Positions 33,624 to 41,530 of a stretch of DNA of 64,000 bases are shown here, piece after piece. Position 1 is the first letter of the stretch. Each line of letters starts with the position of its first letter. Position numbers and translations under genes: made by a program. The notes below the pieces were generated by a model. It was given only the letters and a program-made list of their open reading frames with translations. It ran no database searches and had not been told where the DNA came from. Source of the stretch: 55-13 sp964501275 (lineage in GTDB: Bacteria > Armatimonadota > Fimbriimonadia > Fimbriimonadales > Fimbriimonadaceae); assembly GCA_964501275.1 (NCBI GenBank), contig CAZCSP010000004.1:1-64000 (forward strand). The letters are read 5' to 3'.

Positions 33624-33656
33624 ATTGTACTCTACTATCTGGACACTGTACAGATA
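33624..33656 (-). promoter_or_regulatory. perR-katG promoter and palindromic operator
   Basis: On the minus strand a -10 box TACAAT (33629-33624) lies six bases before ATG 33617, implying a leaderless mRNA. At 33636-33656 is a 21-bp palindrome with arms TATCTG/CAGATA and inner ACA/TGT, symmetric at every position except the centre and one pair. TGTACA inside it is a candidate -35 at 17-bp spacing. A dimer bound here would block RNA polymerase, the expected layout for a PerR/FurA operator. Confidence 0.8.
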
Positions 33657-33686
33657 ATGAGGTTAAAAATCAGGACATGAATGGAG

Positions 33687-34259
33687 CTACTTCTCGACCT
33701 TGACGGCAAACGACAGGTCGTCGATGGCGAAGTCGTTGCCGATCTCGCTGGTGTTGGTGTTCACGATCTTGATGAGAATCTGCTTCTGGTCGCCCGACTT
33801 CCAGTCGATGGTGAACTTGCCCCAAACTCCACTCTTTGCATCGACTTTGTAGACCGCTCCGATGGGTTTGCCGTCGATGTAGATCTGGAATCGGCCCGGA
33901 GTGAGGTCGGTGGCGGTGCCGTCGTTGGGGTTCATGCTCCAGGAGGCGGCCCAGCCGGTGAACTCATAGGCTTGGTTGGACGCAATTTTGATTGTGGTCT
34001 GCCAGATGGAATCGGCAGCGAAGGAGCCTCCGTTGACGATCAGCATCTGACCCTTCCCAGTCGTGTGATCGCCCATGCTGAATGCGCCCGGATGGTGCTT
34101 CTTGGGGTCGTCGCCGATCACAAAGGTGCCTTCCCGGAAGATGTCCTGAGAGTAGGTGTAGTGCGTCGTGAACCCCTTTCGGCCCTGCTCGAAGTTGCCG
34201 TTCACGATGAGATTCTGGGCGGCGGGGACCAGCGCGAGAGAAGCGAGCAGAGAAAGCAT
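33687..34259 (-). CDS. Secreted beta-sandwich (carbohydrate-binding-like) protein
   Basis: A 190-residue exported protein starting MLSLLASLALVPAAQNLIVNGNFEQG. The signal peptide is followed at once by the NLIVNGNFEQG motif found at the start of many extracellular CBM-like and DUF642-like domains. Later blocks are YEFTGWAASWSM, GRFQIYIDGKPIG and FAIDDLSFAV, again typical of a jelly-roll fold. No anchor sequence is seen. The start at 34259 is supported by a consensus promoter ending six bases upstream. Ligand unknown. Confidence 0.7.
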   Translation of the reverse strand: MLSLLASLALVPAAQNLIVNGNFEQGRKGFTTHYTYSQDIFREGTFVIGDDPKKHHPGAFSMGDHTTGKGQMLIVNGGSFAADSIWQTTIKIASNQAYEFTGWAASWSMNPNDGTATDLTPGRFQIYIDGKPIGAVYKVDAKSGVWGKFTIDWKSGDQKQILIKIVNTNTSEIGNDFAIDDLSFAVKVEK

Positions 34260-34265
34260 AGTTGC

Positions 34266-34294
34266 ATTATACGTTGGGGGAATGAGGAAGTCAG
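34266..34294 (-). promoter_or_regulatory. Leaderless promoter of the 33687-34259 gene
   Basis: On the minus strand CTGACT (34294-34289), 17 bases, TATAAT (34271-34266), then GCAACT and ATG at 34259. A perfect -10 box ends six bases before the start codon. Confidence 0.75.
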
Positions 34295-34414
34295 GGAAGG
34301 AGGGAAGGAATGAGTTAGGGAATTTTGAGCGGAGGAGCAAGGAACCGCAGATGAGTTCGTTGCTTGGCCCGGTCTGCCCTGATCCCCTTCCTCCCTCTCA
34401 GCCAAAATAAGCGC

Positions 34415-35140
34415 ATGATCTACTTGAGGAAATTTGGCTTGGCGGTGATTCTGCCAATCGCCCTCATTGTCCAGGCCCAGGGCCAGGCGTCGTTCGACCG
34501 GGACATCCGCCGATTCGAGGAAGCAGACGCCACGAAGCCGCCTCAGAAAGGTGGAATTGTGTTTGTTGGCAGCTCCAGCATTCGGCTCTGGAAGACCTTG
34601 GAGCAGGATTTTCCGAGTAGGAATGTGATCAATCGGGGGTTTGGCGGATCGCAGATCATCGATAACATCCGCTTCGCCCACCGCATCGTTACCCCCTACG
34701 AACCTCGGATGGTGGTGTTCTTTGCGGGGACGAACGATATCGCGGACGGCAGATCGGCGGAGACGGTGTTGGCTCATTACAAGGCGTTCGTCGGCAAAGT
34801 GCGGGAGAAGCTGCCCGAGACGAAGATCGCCTACATCGCCATCACGCCCGCGCCTTCACGTTGGGACAAGGTCAAGACCATTCGGCGGGCGAACGAACTA
34901 ATCGAGGCCTATTGCCAAACCCAACCGAACCTCACGTTCATCGACACGGCTTCTCATATGGTGGATGAAACCGGCGGTCCACGGCCAGACCTGTTTGTGG
35001 ACGACCGGCTTCATCTCAATGAGAAGGGATACGAGATTTGGAGGCAGGTGATCGGGCCGATTCTGGATCGGGAAGTCCCTGCCAGTGGGCGTCACTTCGG
35101 CTTGAAGACATCCCGCCCTTCTCCGCCGTCAAGAGGATAG
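34415..35140 (+). CDS. Secreted SGNH/GDSL-type hydrolase
   Basis: A protein of about 241 residues starting MIYLRKFGLAVILPIALIVQAQGQ, a signal peptide. It has the SGNH blocks: block I GGIVFVGSSSIRLWKTLE with the nucleophile Ser, block II with Gly in NRGFGGSQI, block III FFAGTNDIADG with Asn, and block V DRLHLNEKGYEIW with the Asp/His pair. These enzymes are esterases or acetylhydrolases acting on lipids or sugars; the periplasmic or extracellular location fits sugar deacetylation, but this is inference. The 3' end overlaps the converging gene by 49 bases. Confidence 0.88.
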   Translation: MIYLRKFGLAVILPIALIVQAQGQASFDRDIRRFEEADATKPPQKGGIVFVGSSSIRLWKTLEQDFPSRNVINRGFGGSQIIDNIRFAHRIVTPYEPRMVVFFAGTNDIADGRSAETVLAHYKAFVGKVREKLPETKIAYIAITPAPSRWDKVKTIRRANELIEAYCQTQPNLTFIDTASHMVDETGGPRPDLFVDDRLHLNEKGYEIWRQVIGPILDREVPASGRHFGLKTSRPSPPSRG

Positions 35141-35796
35141 ATCAGACCCTTGGGGTCGCCGGTGGCAGGCAAGACCAAGCTGAATCGCCGCTTGCCATTG
35201 GGGTCGTCGAGGTTGAAGAAGTTGTTGCCTCGCTGGACTCCGAGCGCAATGGCCTGCTCATATTGGCCATTTTTCTGACGGTGGTTGGCCGAGAATCCTA
35301 CAAAGTCGGATACTTCATCCACGACGAGCGCCACGCCGTCGGAATCGGGTCGCGCCCGATCCAGGACCACAACCGCCTTGCCGTCGTCGAAGGTTCCAAA
35401 TCCACCCCGCTCATCCCCCTTTCGGTCGAAGATCAGCACGCTGTAGGCACGGTCCCGCTTGTGCCACTTGCCACCCATCTCCACCTGGGTCGTTTCCCCA
35501 ATGGCCAGGCGATCCTTTCCGTTGTCATCGACCAGGACGATGCCGCTCTCATGGGCGGGGGAGCTTCGGCTATCGCTCTTGGGGATCGGGGAGCCGATCA
35601 GAATTCGATCCTTGCCCTTTTCATCCACCACGACGAGACCCTTCACCCGCAAGACCTCAGGCCCGGAGGTCCATGCTCCCAGGATCAGCAAGATCGGCAG
35701 CACTAGGGAAACTCCACAAAGGTAGGACAAGCATCGAACTCGGCGTTCCAGAACCGAAATATGATCAAGTGCACTCATTTTGTAATTATTTGCCAT
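35092..35796 (-). CDS. Membrane-anchored repeat protein, unknown
   Basis: A protein of about 234 residues. A short cytoplasmic N-terminus is followed by one transmembrane helix (CLSYLCGVSLVLPILLILGAW). The exterior part has repeated beta-hairpin units of the pattern (G/S)-hydrophobic-V/D-x-x-GKDR-hydrophobic-G: GLVVVDEKGKDRILIG, GIVLVDDNGKDRLAIG, SVLIFDRKGDERGGFG, AVVVLDRARPDSDGVAL. I do not recognise a functional family. The start at 35796 follows TATAAT by eight bases; Met at 35778 is an alternative. A palindrome TTGCCA...TGGCAA lies at the start codon and may be an operator. It overlaps the converging SGNH gene by 49 bases. Confidence 0.7.
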   Translation of the reverse strand: MANNYKMSALDHISVLERRVRCLSYLCGVSLVLPILLILGAWTSGPEVLRVKGLVVVDEKGKDRILIGSPIPKSDSRSSPAHESGIVLVDDNGKDRLAIGETTQVEMGGKWHKRDRAYSVLIFDRKGDERGGFGTFDDGKAVVVLDRARPDSDGVALVVDEVSDFVGFSANHRQKNGQYEQAIALGVQRGNNFFNLDDPNGKRRFSLVLPATGDPKGLIYPLDGGEGRDVFKPK

Positions 35797-35893
35797 GATT
35801 GGCAATTATATGTCAAAGCAACCATGGCGCAGAGAGGCACAGAGGGTGATTTCGGGCAGAGTACAGTCTAGGAATGGCGAATATTAAGAGACA

Positions 35894-35939
35894 ACCCTGC
35901 ATATTTACAGGGTAGTTGGGCGAGTCTTTGATTTATACT
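35894..35939 (+). promoter_or_regulatory. Hairpin and -10 box ahead of the PEP-CTERM gene
   Basis: An inverted repeat ACCCTG / CAGGGT (35894-35899, 35908-35913) is followed by TATACT at 35934-35939, 21 bases before ATG 35961. A GGTGAGGG sequence could serve as ribosome site. No clear -35 hexamer. Confidence 0.4.
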
Positions 35940-35960
35940 AGATTGGTGAGGGATGCTTTT

Positions 35961-36896
35961 ATGAGATATAGAGGGGTTTTATCATTTGGGGTTCTGGCGC
36001 TTGTGGGCTTGGGCGTGGCGCAGACCATCGATCCGTTTTATGCGGATGACTACAGTTTTCTAGATCTGGGCAGTGTGCAGGGCGTCCCGACCAGCTATGG
36101 AGGATTGACTCTCAAGTGGGATGACCCCAATACCCTCTTGATCGGTGGCGGAGCCAATGGAGCGGGCGGCGCGATCTACTCGGTCGGGGTGCTTCGAGAT
36201 GGAGATGGCCATATTGTCGCATTCAACGGCGCGGCGACATTGTTCGCAACCGCGCCCTTCATCGATGGCGGCCTTGCCTATGGCCCCGGAAACGTTCTGT
36301 TCGCTACGGGCTATAACAACAACACCTTGATGCAGATCAAGCCGGGTAGCACAAGCCCCGACCGGACGGACAACCTGACCCCTCTGGGCGTTGCCTCTAG
36401 CGTAGGCGCGGTAGGGTTTGTTCCGGTTGGGTTCAACGGTGCGGGGCGGATGAAGGTTGCCTCCTATAACGGCGGCGGTTTCTACGATGTCGCATTCAGC
36501 GCCGACGGCTCTGGAACCTACAACTTAACCGGAGCAACGTTGGCGAGCACTCCTGGAAACGGTCCCGAAGGTTTTGCCTACGTCCCTCTCGGCTCGACTC
36601 TCTTCGACAACCAGTCGATGCTGATCTCGGAATACGGCGCGAATCGAATCAGCGCCTATGAGATTGATGCGGAGGGCAACCCAGTCGTTTCCACTCGCCG
36701 CAACTTCATGACCGGGCTTTCCGGCGCGGAGGGCGCTTTCATCGACCCCCTTACCGGCGACTTTCTTTTCTCAACCTTTGGCGGAAGCAACCGGGTGATC
36801 GTAGTCGGAGGATTCGAGGCTGTTCCCGAGCCGGCTACGATGGCGGCGCTTGCTTTGGGTTCGTTGGCCTTGTTGAGGCGACGCCGGAAAGCCTAG
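35961..36896 (+). CDS. PEP-CTERM sorting-domain protein
   Basis: A 311-residue exported protein: signal peptide MRYRGVLSFGVLALVGLGVAQ, then a beta-propeller-like body rich in Gly and Asn (LIGGGANGAGGAIYSVGVL, GGLAYGPGNVLFATGYN, MLISEYGANRISAYEID). The C-terminal tag VPEPATMAALALGSLALLRRRRKA consists of the PEP motif, a hydrophobic helix and an Arg cluster. Such tags are processed by exosortases in bacteria that make extracellular polymer. No exosortase gene is in the window. The presence of the tag argues for a diderm environmental lineage. Start chosen at 35961 because the signal peptide begins there. Confidence 0.85.
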   Translation: MRYRGVLSFGVLALVGLGVAQTIDPFYADDYSFLDLGSVQGVPTSYGGLTLKWDDPNTLLIGGGANGAGGAIYSVGVLRDGDGHIVAFNGAATLFATAPFIDGGLAYGPGNVLFATGYNNNTLMQIKPGSTSPDRTDNLTPLGVASSVGAVGFVPVGFNGAGRMKVASYNGGGFYDVAFSADGSGTYNLTGATLASTPGNGPEGFAYVPLGSTLFDNQSMLISEYGANRISAYEIDAEGNPVVSTRRNFMTGLSGAEGAFIDPLTGDFLFSTFGGSNRVIVVGGFEAVPEPATMAALALGSLALLRRRRKA

Positions 36897-36948
36897 CCTT
36901 TACTGGTCAATCGCAGCCTGCGTTTCCACCGTCGAACCTGGGCCACGT

Positions 36949-37034
36949 ACCATCGGTGGCCCTCGGTGTTTCTCGGTGGTTCTTTTTGTCTGGTAGGGGA
37001 TGGAACCACCGAGGACCGCACAGGGCCTCCGATG
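36949..37034. repeat. Hairpin of GGTGGCCCTCGGTG-type repeats, copy 1
   Basis: Left arm around CATCGGTGGCCCTCGGTG, right arm around AACCACCGAGGACCGCACAGGGCC, imperfectly complementary. Two further copies lie at 44188-44278 and 51638-51727. No coding potential. Confidence 0.75.
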
Positions 37035-37119
37035 GTTATCCCGTCTAGAGCCAATACGGCTTAGTTAGGTTGCGTTTTGAAGCTTCCATTGGCTCTAGCG
37101 GCCCGTCATCCTGGGTAGT

Positions 37120-37378
37120 TTGTCAAGCTTCATTTGTCGTCTTTTGGGGTTCTTGTCCCTGGTCAACCCCGAAGGGTTGCACCCTGTAAGCCTGTAGAGT
37201 GCAGCCTCGTTGGGGCTAGGGAGATTGGGTGGCTGGTACCAGGGTGGCGGCTTCGCCTGACTTTTCGCTGTCGAGCATGATCCCTTCGTGATGAAGCGAG
37301 GACTGCTGAAAGCTGTGAGCGAGATCAGGCATCGCCCCAAGCCGTGGCCTTCCAAAGATGACAGATGAAGCTTGACAA
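37120..37378. mobile_element. MITE-like element with 22-bp terminal inverted repeats
   Basis: 259 bases with ends at 37120-37141 and 37357-37378 that match as inverted repeats at about 20 of 22 positions (left end TTGTCAAGCTTCAT). The inside has no gene; it contains several small palindromes such as CCCCGAAGGGTTG. With the hairpin repeat at 36949 it accounts for most of the 610-base gap between the PEP-CTERM gene and gcvH. Confidence 0.6.
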
Positions 37379-37507
37379 GCCATTCGGGATGGCGCCGTAC
37401 TACATGAGAGATATCCATTGCGAGTCCCTCCTTGAGTCCTTCCTTCCCTATCTCCCTCCTCCCCCTGAATGGTATCCTCTTCCTATCCCATCCACATCGG
37501 AGAATGA

Positions 37508-37885
37508 ATGTCGAATATTCCCGCTGATTTGAAATACACCAAGACCCACGAGTGGGTTCGATTGGAAGGCGATATCGCCACCATTGGCGTTACCGACTTT
37601 GCCCAATCGGAGCTTGGCGACGTGGTTTTTGTCGAGTTGCCCAACGCTGGACGATCCCTCGCCGCCGGAGACAGCTTTGGCTCGGTTGAGTCCGTGAAGA
37701 CCGTGAGCGACGTGTATGCGCCGATCGCGGGCGAGGTGATCGAGGCGAATGAAGCCTTGGGCGCCCAGTCCGAACTCCTCAACTCCGATCCCTATGGCAA
37801 AGGCTTTCTGATTAAAATCCGGGTAAATCCTGCCGATGTGGACGGACTGCTGTCTGCCGACGATTACAAGGCGGTGGCAGGCTAG
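37508..37885 (+). CDS. gcvH: Glycine cleavage system H protein
   Basis: Carries the lipoyl arm that shuttles the aminomethyl group between the P, T and L proteins. 125 residues. Seen: YTKTHEWVRLEGDIATIGVTDFAQSELGDVVFVELP and the lipoylation site SVESVKTVSDVYAP with Lys64. A GGAGAATGA ribosome site precedes ATG 37508. It is first in gcvH-gcvPA-gcvPB; gcvT and lpd are not in the window. A lipoate ligase-family gene lies 5.5 kb downstream. Confidence 0.97.
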   Translation: MSNIPADLKYTKTHEWVRLEGDIATIGVTDFAQSELGDVVFVELPNAGRSLAAGDSFGSVESVKTVSDVYAPIAGEVIEANEALGAQSELLNSDPYGKGFLIKIRVNPADVDGLLSADDYKAVAG

Positions 37886-37993
37886 GATCGCAGAATTGGA
37901 GGATGAGAGGATTGGGGAGCCCATGGTTTTCTGCATTTCCTCTGATCCTTCGATCCTGTAGTCCTCAAATCTCAAATCCCAGATTCACAATCT

Positions 37994-38028
37994 GAAACTC
38001 CAAACTCCAAACTCCAAACTCCAAACTA
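37994..38028. repeat. Short tandem heptamer repeat (AAACTCC units)
   Basis: Five tandem units of AAACTCC/AAACTAG, period seven, directly upstream of gcvPA. Related sequence is found in both orientations at 49430-49450 and 49660-49690. It replaces a normal ribosome-site region, so the GTG start of gcvPA has no good Shine-Dalgarno sequence. Confidence 0.85.
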
Positions 38029-38032
38029 GAAA

Positions 38033-39367
38033 GTGCCCTATATCCCCCATTCCGAAACCGACCGCCAGGAGATGCTGGCTACGATTGGCGCAGCGTCGAT
38101 CGATGAGCTGTTCAGAGAGATTCCTGAGAACTTGCGCGTTGCGCCTGGTTCTCTGAATCTGCCGCCCGCTCTCGATGAGTATCGACTGTTCTCTCATATG
38201 GCAGAGATCAGCAAGAAGAACGTCAACCTACAGGACGTGACCTGCTTCTTGGGTGCGGGAATCTATGACCGCTATATCCCGGCCACTGTGGGCGCGATTA
38301 TCTCCAGGGGAGAATTCCTCACGGCCTACACACCCTACCAACCCGAGCTTTCCCAAGGCTACTTGCAGACCATCTACGAGTTCCAAACGATGGTTGCGGA
38401 GCTGTACGGGATGGACATCGCGAACGCCTCGATGTACGACGGGGCGACCTCAATGGCCGAAGCGGCGATCTTGGCTCATGGCTTGAACGGTCGTACCAAG
38501 ATCGTGGTGAGCGACGCGGTTCACCCTCACTACCGACAGGTTCTCGACACTTACTGCTGGTCGATGACTTTGACGGTGGACACGATTTCCAACGTGGATG
38601 GCGTCACCTCTGACCTGAGCAAGGTGGATTCTGAGGCGGCTTGTCTGATCGTTCAGTATCCTAACTTCTTTGGCGGGATCGAAGACTTGGCGGCGGCTCG
38701 GAAAGCGGCGGATGAGGCGGGAGCGATGCTGATCGTGGTCGCCGATCCCGTCGCCTGCGCTCTTCTGAAGTCTCCAGGAGCCTACGGTGCGGATATCGTA
38801 GTGGGGGAAGGGCAGCCGATGGGGGTTGCGATGGGGCTCGGCGGTCCGATGGTTGGGCTGTTTGCCTGCAAGAAGGATTTGGTCAGGCGGATTCCTGGGC
38901 GGATTGTCGGGCGGACCGAGGATCATCACGGAACTCCCGGCTATGTGATGACCCTCCGTACTCGTGAGCAGGATATTCGCCGGGAGAAAGCTACGTCCAA
39001 TATCTGCACCAATGAAGCCTTGATGGCCTTGGCGGCTACCATCTACATGGAAGCGCTTGGCAAGAATGGAATGACCTTGGTCGCCGAGGGTACGGTGCGG
39101 AATACGCAGTATGCGATGAAAGCGCTTGCGGGCGCGGGAGCTAAGGTCAGAAACGCTGGAAAGATATTTGGCGAATTTGTCGTCGAGCTTCCCAAGAACG
39201 CAGAGGATGTTCGCAACGCTCTGCTGGAGAAGGGAATTCTCGCCGGTTTGCCCTTGGGCGATTACTATCCTGGCATGGAGAACTGCCTGCTCGTCGCCGT
39301 GACTGAAATTCGAACCAAGGCCGAGATTGAGCGACTTGCCTCCGAACTGGCCAAAGCTATCAGATAA
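38033..39367 (+). CDS. gcvPA: Glycine dehydrogenase (decarboxylating) subunit 1
   Basis: The alpha half of the split P protein, which decarboxylates glycine together with GcvPB. 444 residues, normal for the two-subunit type. Seen: MPYIPHSETDRQEMLATIG, FLGAGIYDRYIPATV, TPYQPELSQGYLQTIYEFQTMVAELYGMD and GEGQPMGVAMGLGGPMVGLFA. The start is GTG 38033; no ribosome site is visible because a heptamer repeat lies upstream. gcvPB follows after three bases. Confidence 0.95.
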   Translation: MPYIPHSETDRQEMLATIGAASIDELFREIPENLRVAPGSLNLPPALDEYRLFSHMAEISKKNVNLQDVTCFLGAGIYDRYIPATVGAIISRGEFLTAYTPYQPELSQGYLQTIYEFQTMVAELYGMDIANASMYDGATSMAEAAILAHGLNGRTKIVVSDAVHPHYRQVLDTYCWSMTLTVDTISNVDGVTSDLSKVDSEAACLIVQYPNFFGGIEDLAAARKAADEAGAMLIVVADPVACALLKSPGAYGADIVVGEGQPMGVAMGLGGPMVGLFACKKDLVRRIPGRIVGRTEDHHGTPGYVMTLRTREQDIRREKATSNICTNEALMALAATIYMEALGKNGMTLVAEGTVRNTQYAMKALAGAGAKVRNAGKIFGEFVVELPKNAEDVRNALLEKGILAGLPLGDYYPGMENCLLVAVTEIRTKAEIERLASELAKAIR

Positions 39368-39370
39368 GAA

Positions 39371-40912
39371 ATGCCTACCAAAACTGTTCCTGCCCCTAAG
39401 TCCATTTTCGAGAAGTCCTATCCGGGTCGAATCGGGTGCAACGTGCCCATTTGCGATACGCCGGAAGTGGACATTCTGGCCGCCGTGGGAGAGACCCGCG
39501 ACGATCTGCATCTGCCTGAGATCGGTGAACTGGACCTTCTGCGGCACTTCACCAACTTGAGCCACATCAACTACGGCATCGAGACAGGGTTTTATCCGTT
39601 GGGGTCTTGCACCATGAAGTACAACCCCAAGATCAACGAGAAAGTGGCTGGTTTGCCGGGCTTCGCCAATATCCACCCGATGCAGCCAGTCGAGACGATT
39701 CCGGGGGCGCTGGAGATTCTGATGGGTGTTCAGGATATGCTCTCGGAACTGACCGGCTTCGATTACATCACCCTACAACCCCTGGCGGGGGCGCATGGGG
39801 AGATGACCTGCTTGATGCTGATCAAGGCTTACTTCGAGTCCCGGGGCGAGGGGCATCGACATACGGTTCTCGTTCCCGACTCTGCCCACGGTACCAATCC
39901 CGCGTCGGCGGCCCGGTGCGGCTACGATGTGAAGTCGATCCCCACCGACGCGGACGGCAACACCGATCTGGCGGCGTTGGCGAAGGCCTTGGAAGGGGAG
40001 GCAGGGAAGAGCATCGCGGCCTTGATGCTAACCAACCCTTCGACCCTGGGGCTATTTGAGCCGAACATTCAGAAGATTTGCGAGATGGTCCATGCCGTGG
40101 GCGGACAGGTGTTCTGCGATGGCGCGAACATGAACGCGATGGTGGGGACTACCCGACCGGGCGACCATGGGTTCGATTGTATGCACCTGAACCTGCACAA
40201 GACCTTCAGCACCCCTCACGGCGGCGGCGGTCCCGGATGCGGGGCAATTGGCCTTCAGAAGCATCTGGAGCCGTTCTTGCCAGTGCCGGTGATTCGCCGG
40301 ACCTCTCCCCCCAACCCCCCTCTCCAAGACGAACCACTTGGAGAGGGAGGCTCCATCGTTGCCGACTACACGCGGCCGCACTCGATTGGGCGGGTTGCAG
40401 GATTCTATGGCCAGTTCCTGATGGAGGTTCGCGCTTACACCTACCTCCGCGCCTTTGGCAAGGAGAAGATGGCGGACATCTCTCGCCATGCGGTTTTGAA
40501 CGCCAACTACGTTCGGGCCAGGTTGAAAGATGTTCTGCCCCCCGCCCACGACCGGCCCTGTATGCACGAGTGCATTCTGACGGCGGAGCGGTACAAGAAG
40601 GAGCATGGGGTTCGGGCTTTGGATATCAGCAAGCGCCTGATCGACTACGGATTCCATCCGCCCACGAACTACTTCCCGCTGATCGTCCCCGAGTGCCTCA
40701 TGATCGAGCCGACGGAGACGGAGTCCAAGGAGACGCTAGACGCCTTTTGCGACGCCATGATCGCGATCTGCAAGGAGGCGGAGACGAATCCTGATCTCCT
40801 TCACAACGCCCCGACCACTCAGGTTGTCGGACGATTGGATGAGACGAAGGCGGTGAAGGATTTGGATGTACGTTGGACGTTTGAGTCGAAGGAACTTACG
40901 GCGACGCGGTAA
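39371..40912 (+). CDS. gcvPB: Glycine dehydrogenase (decarboxylating) subunit 2, with a repeat-derived insertion
   Basis: The PLP-binding half of the split P protein. 513 residues. Seen: HFTNLSHINYGIETGFYPLGSCTMKYNPK at the start, the PLP Lys in HLNLHKTFSTPHGGGGPG, and HSIGRVAGFYGQF. Between PVPVIRR and ADYTRP, where relatives have about seven residues, there are about twenty (TSPPNPPLQDEPLGEGGSIV). The DNA for this stretch contains an 11-bp perfect inverted repeat (CCCTCTCCAAG / CTTGGAGAGGG, within about 40318-40351). A mobile palindrome appears to have inserted in frame at a surface loop. Confidence 0.95.
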   Translation: MPTKTVPAPKSIFEKSYPGRIGCNVPICDTPEVDILAAVGETRDDLHLPEIGELDLLRHFTNLSHINYGIETGFYPLGSCTMKYNPKINEKVAGLPGFANIHPMQPVETIPGALEILMGVQDMLSELTGFDYITLQPLAGAHGEMTCLMLIKAYFESRGEGHRHTVLVPDSAHGTNPASAARCGYDVKSIPTDADGNTDLAALAKALEGEAGKSIAALMLTNPSTLGLFEPNIQKICEMVHAVGGQVFCDGANMNAMVGTTRPGDHGFDCMHLNLHKTFSTPHGGGGPGCGAIGLQKHLEPFLPVPVIRRTSPPNPPLQDEPLGEGGSIVADYTRPHSIGRVAGFYGQFLMEVRAYTYLRAFGKEKMADISRHAVLNANYVRARLKDVLPPAHDRPCMHECILTAERYKKEHGVRALDISKRLIDYGFHPPTNYFPLIVPECLMIEPTETESKETLDAFCDAMIAICKEAETNPDLLHNAPTTQVVGRLDETKAVKDLDVRWTFESKELTATR

Positions 40913-40917
40913 CAGAC

Positions 40918-41523
40918 ATGCTTGTGGCCACCATCGTCCTGTGTTTGGCCGGTAGGATCGATCCGATCTACCCGCCCGACCGGTTGACAAAGGTTGAAGC
41001 CAAGACGCTGATTGCTTCAGCGGGGCGTCGATGGGTGTTTGAGACCCGATGCATGGTGAAGTGGGATGAGACTGGGAAGTATATCGACCGATATGTTCGA
41101 GCAACCTGTGACGGCAAAGTGGCGTGGCGTGAACAAGTCGGGATTGATCATCCGAAGCATTTGCCCTACGGCAACCTCATCAAGTTTGCCAAGGTCAAAG
41201 TGAAAGCGACCAGCCCAGTCCTGGCAATCAGGGGTCACCATGGCATGGGGCAACACTGGGACACCCTTTTCTACCTGGTTCAGGGGAAGAAGCTCACTCT
41301 GCTTGGACGTCCACCTGCTCGCAACTCAAATGGTCCAACGAACTACAAAGGCAGAGCAAACGAGTGGCTATTTGATGACTACGACCACTATCAACATCGA
41401 TCCGGAGACACTCCCTGGCACTTTGTGCTCTATCGCCTAGAGGGATCTAAGCTTAAGAAAATTCGATCTTGGGATGCCAAGGGCAAGCGCGCTGCCGACA
41501 CGGTTGGCATCACCGACTGGTAA
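40918..41523 (+). CDS. Hypothetical exported protein
   Basis: A 201-residue protein beginning MLVATIVLCLAGRIDPIYPP, a short signal-peptide-like start. The rest is mixed and rather basic, with four His in GHHGMGQHW and DHYQHR and several aromatic residues, but without a motif I can name. It begins five bases after gcvPB and ends seven bases before murI, so it is probably co-transcribed. The content is not obviously related to glycine metabolism. Function unknown. Confidence 0.7.
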   Translation: MLVATIVLCLAGRIDPIYPPDRLTKVEAKTLIASAGRRWVFETRCMVKWDETGKYIDRYVRATCDGKVAWREQVGIDHPKHLPYGNLIKFAKVKVKATSPVLAIRGHHGMGQHWDTLFYLVQGKKLTLLGRPPARNSNGPTNYKGRANEWLFDDYDHYQHRSGDTPWHFVLYRLEGSKLKKIRSWDAKGKRAADTVGITDW

Positions 41524-41530
41524 AGGCACG

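Noticed and set aside
37994..38028. CRISPR array
   Set aside because: Repeats are seven bases long and directly adjacent with no spacers, and there are no cas genes in the window.
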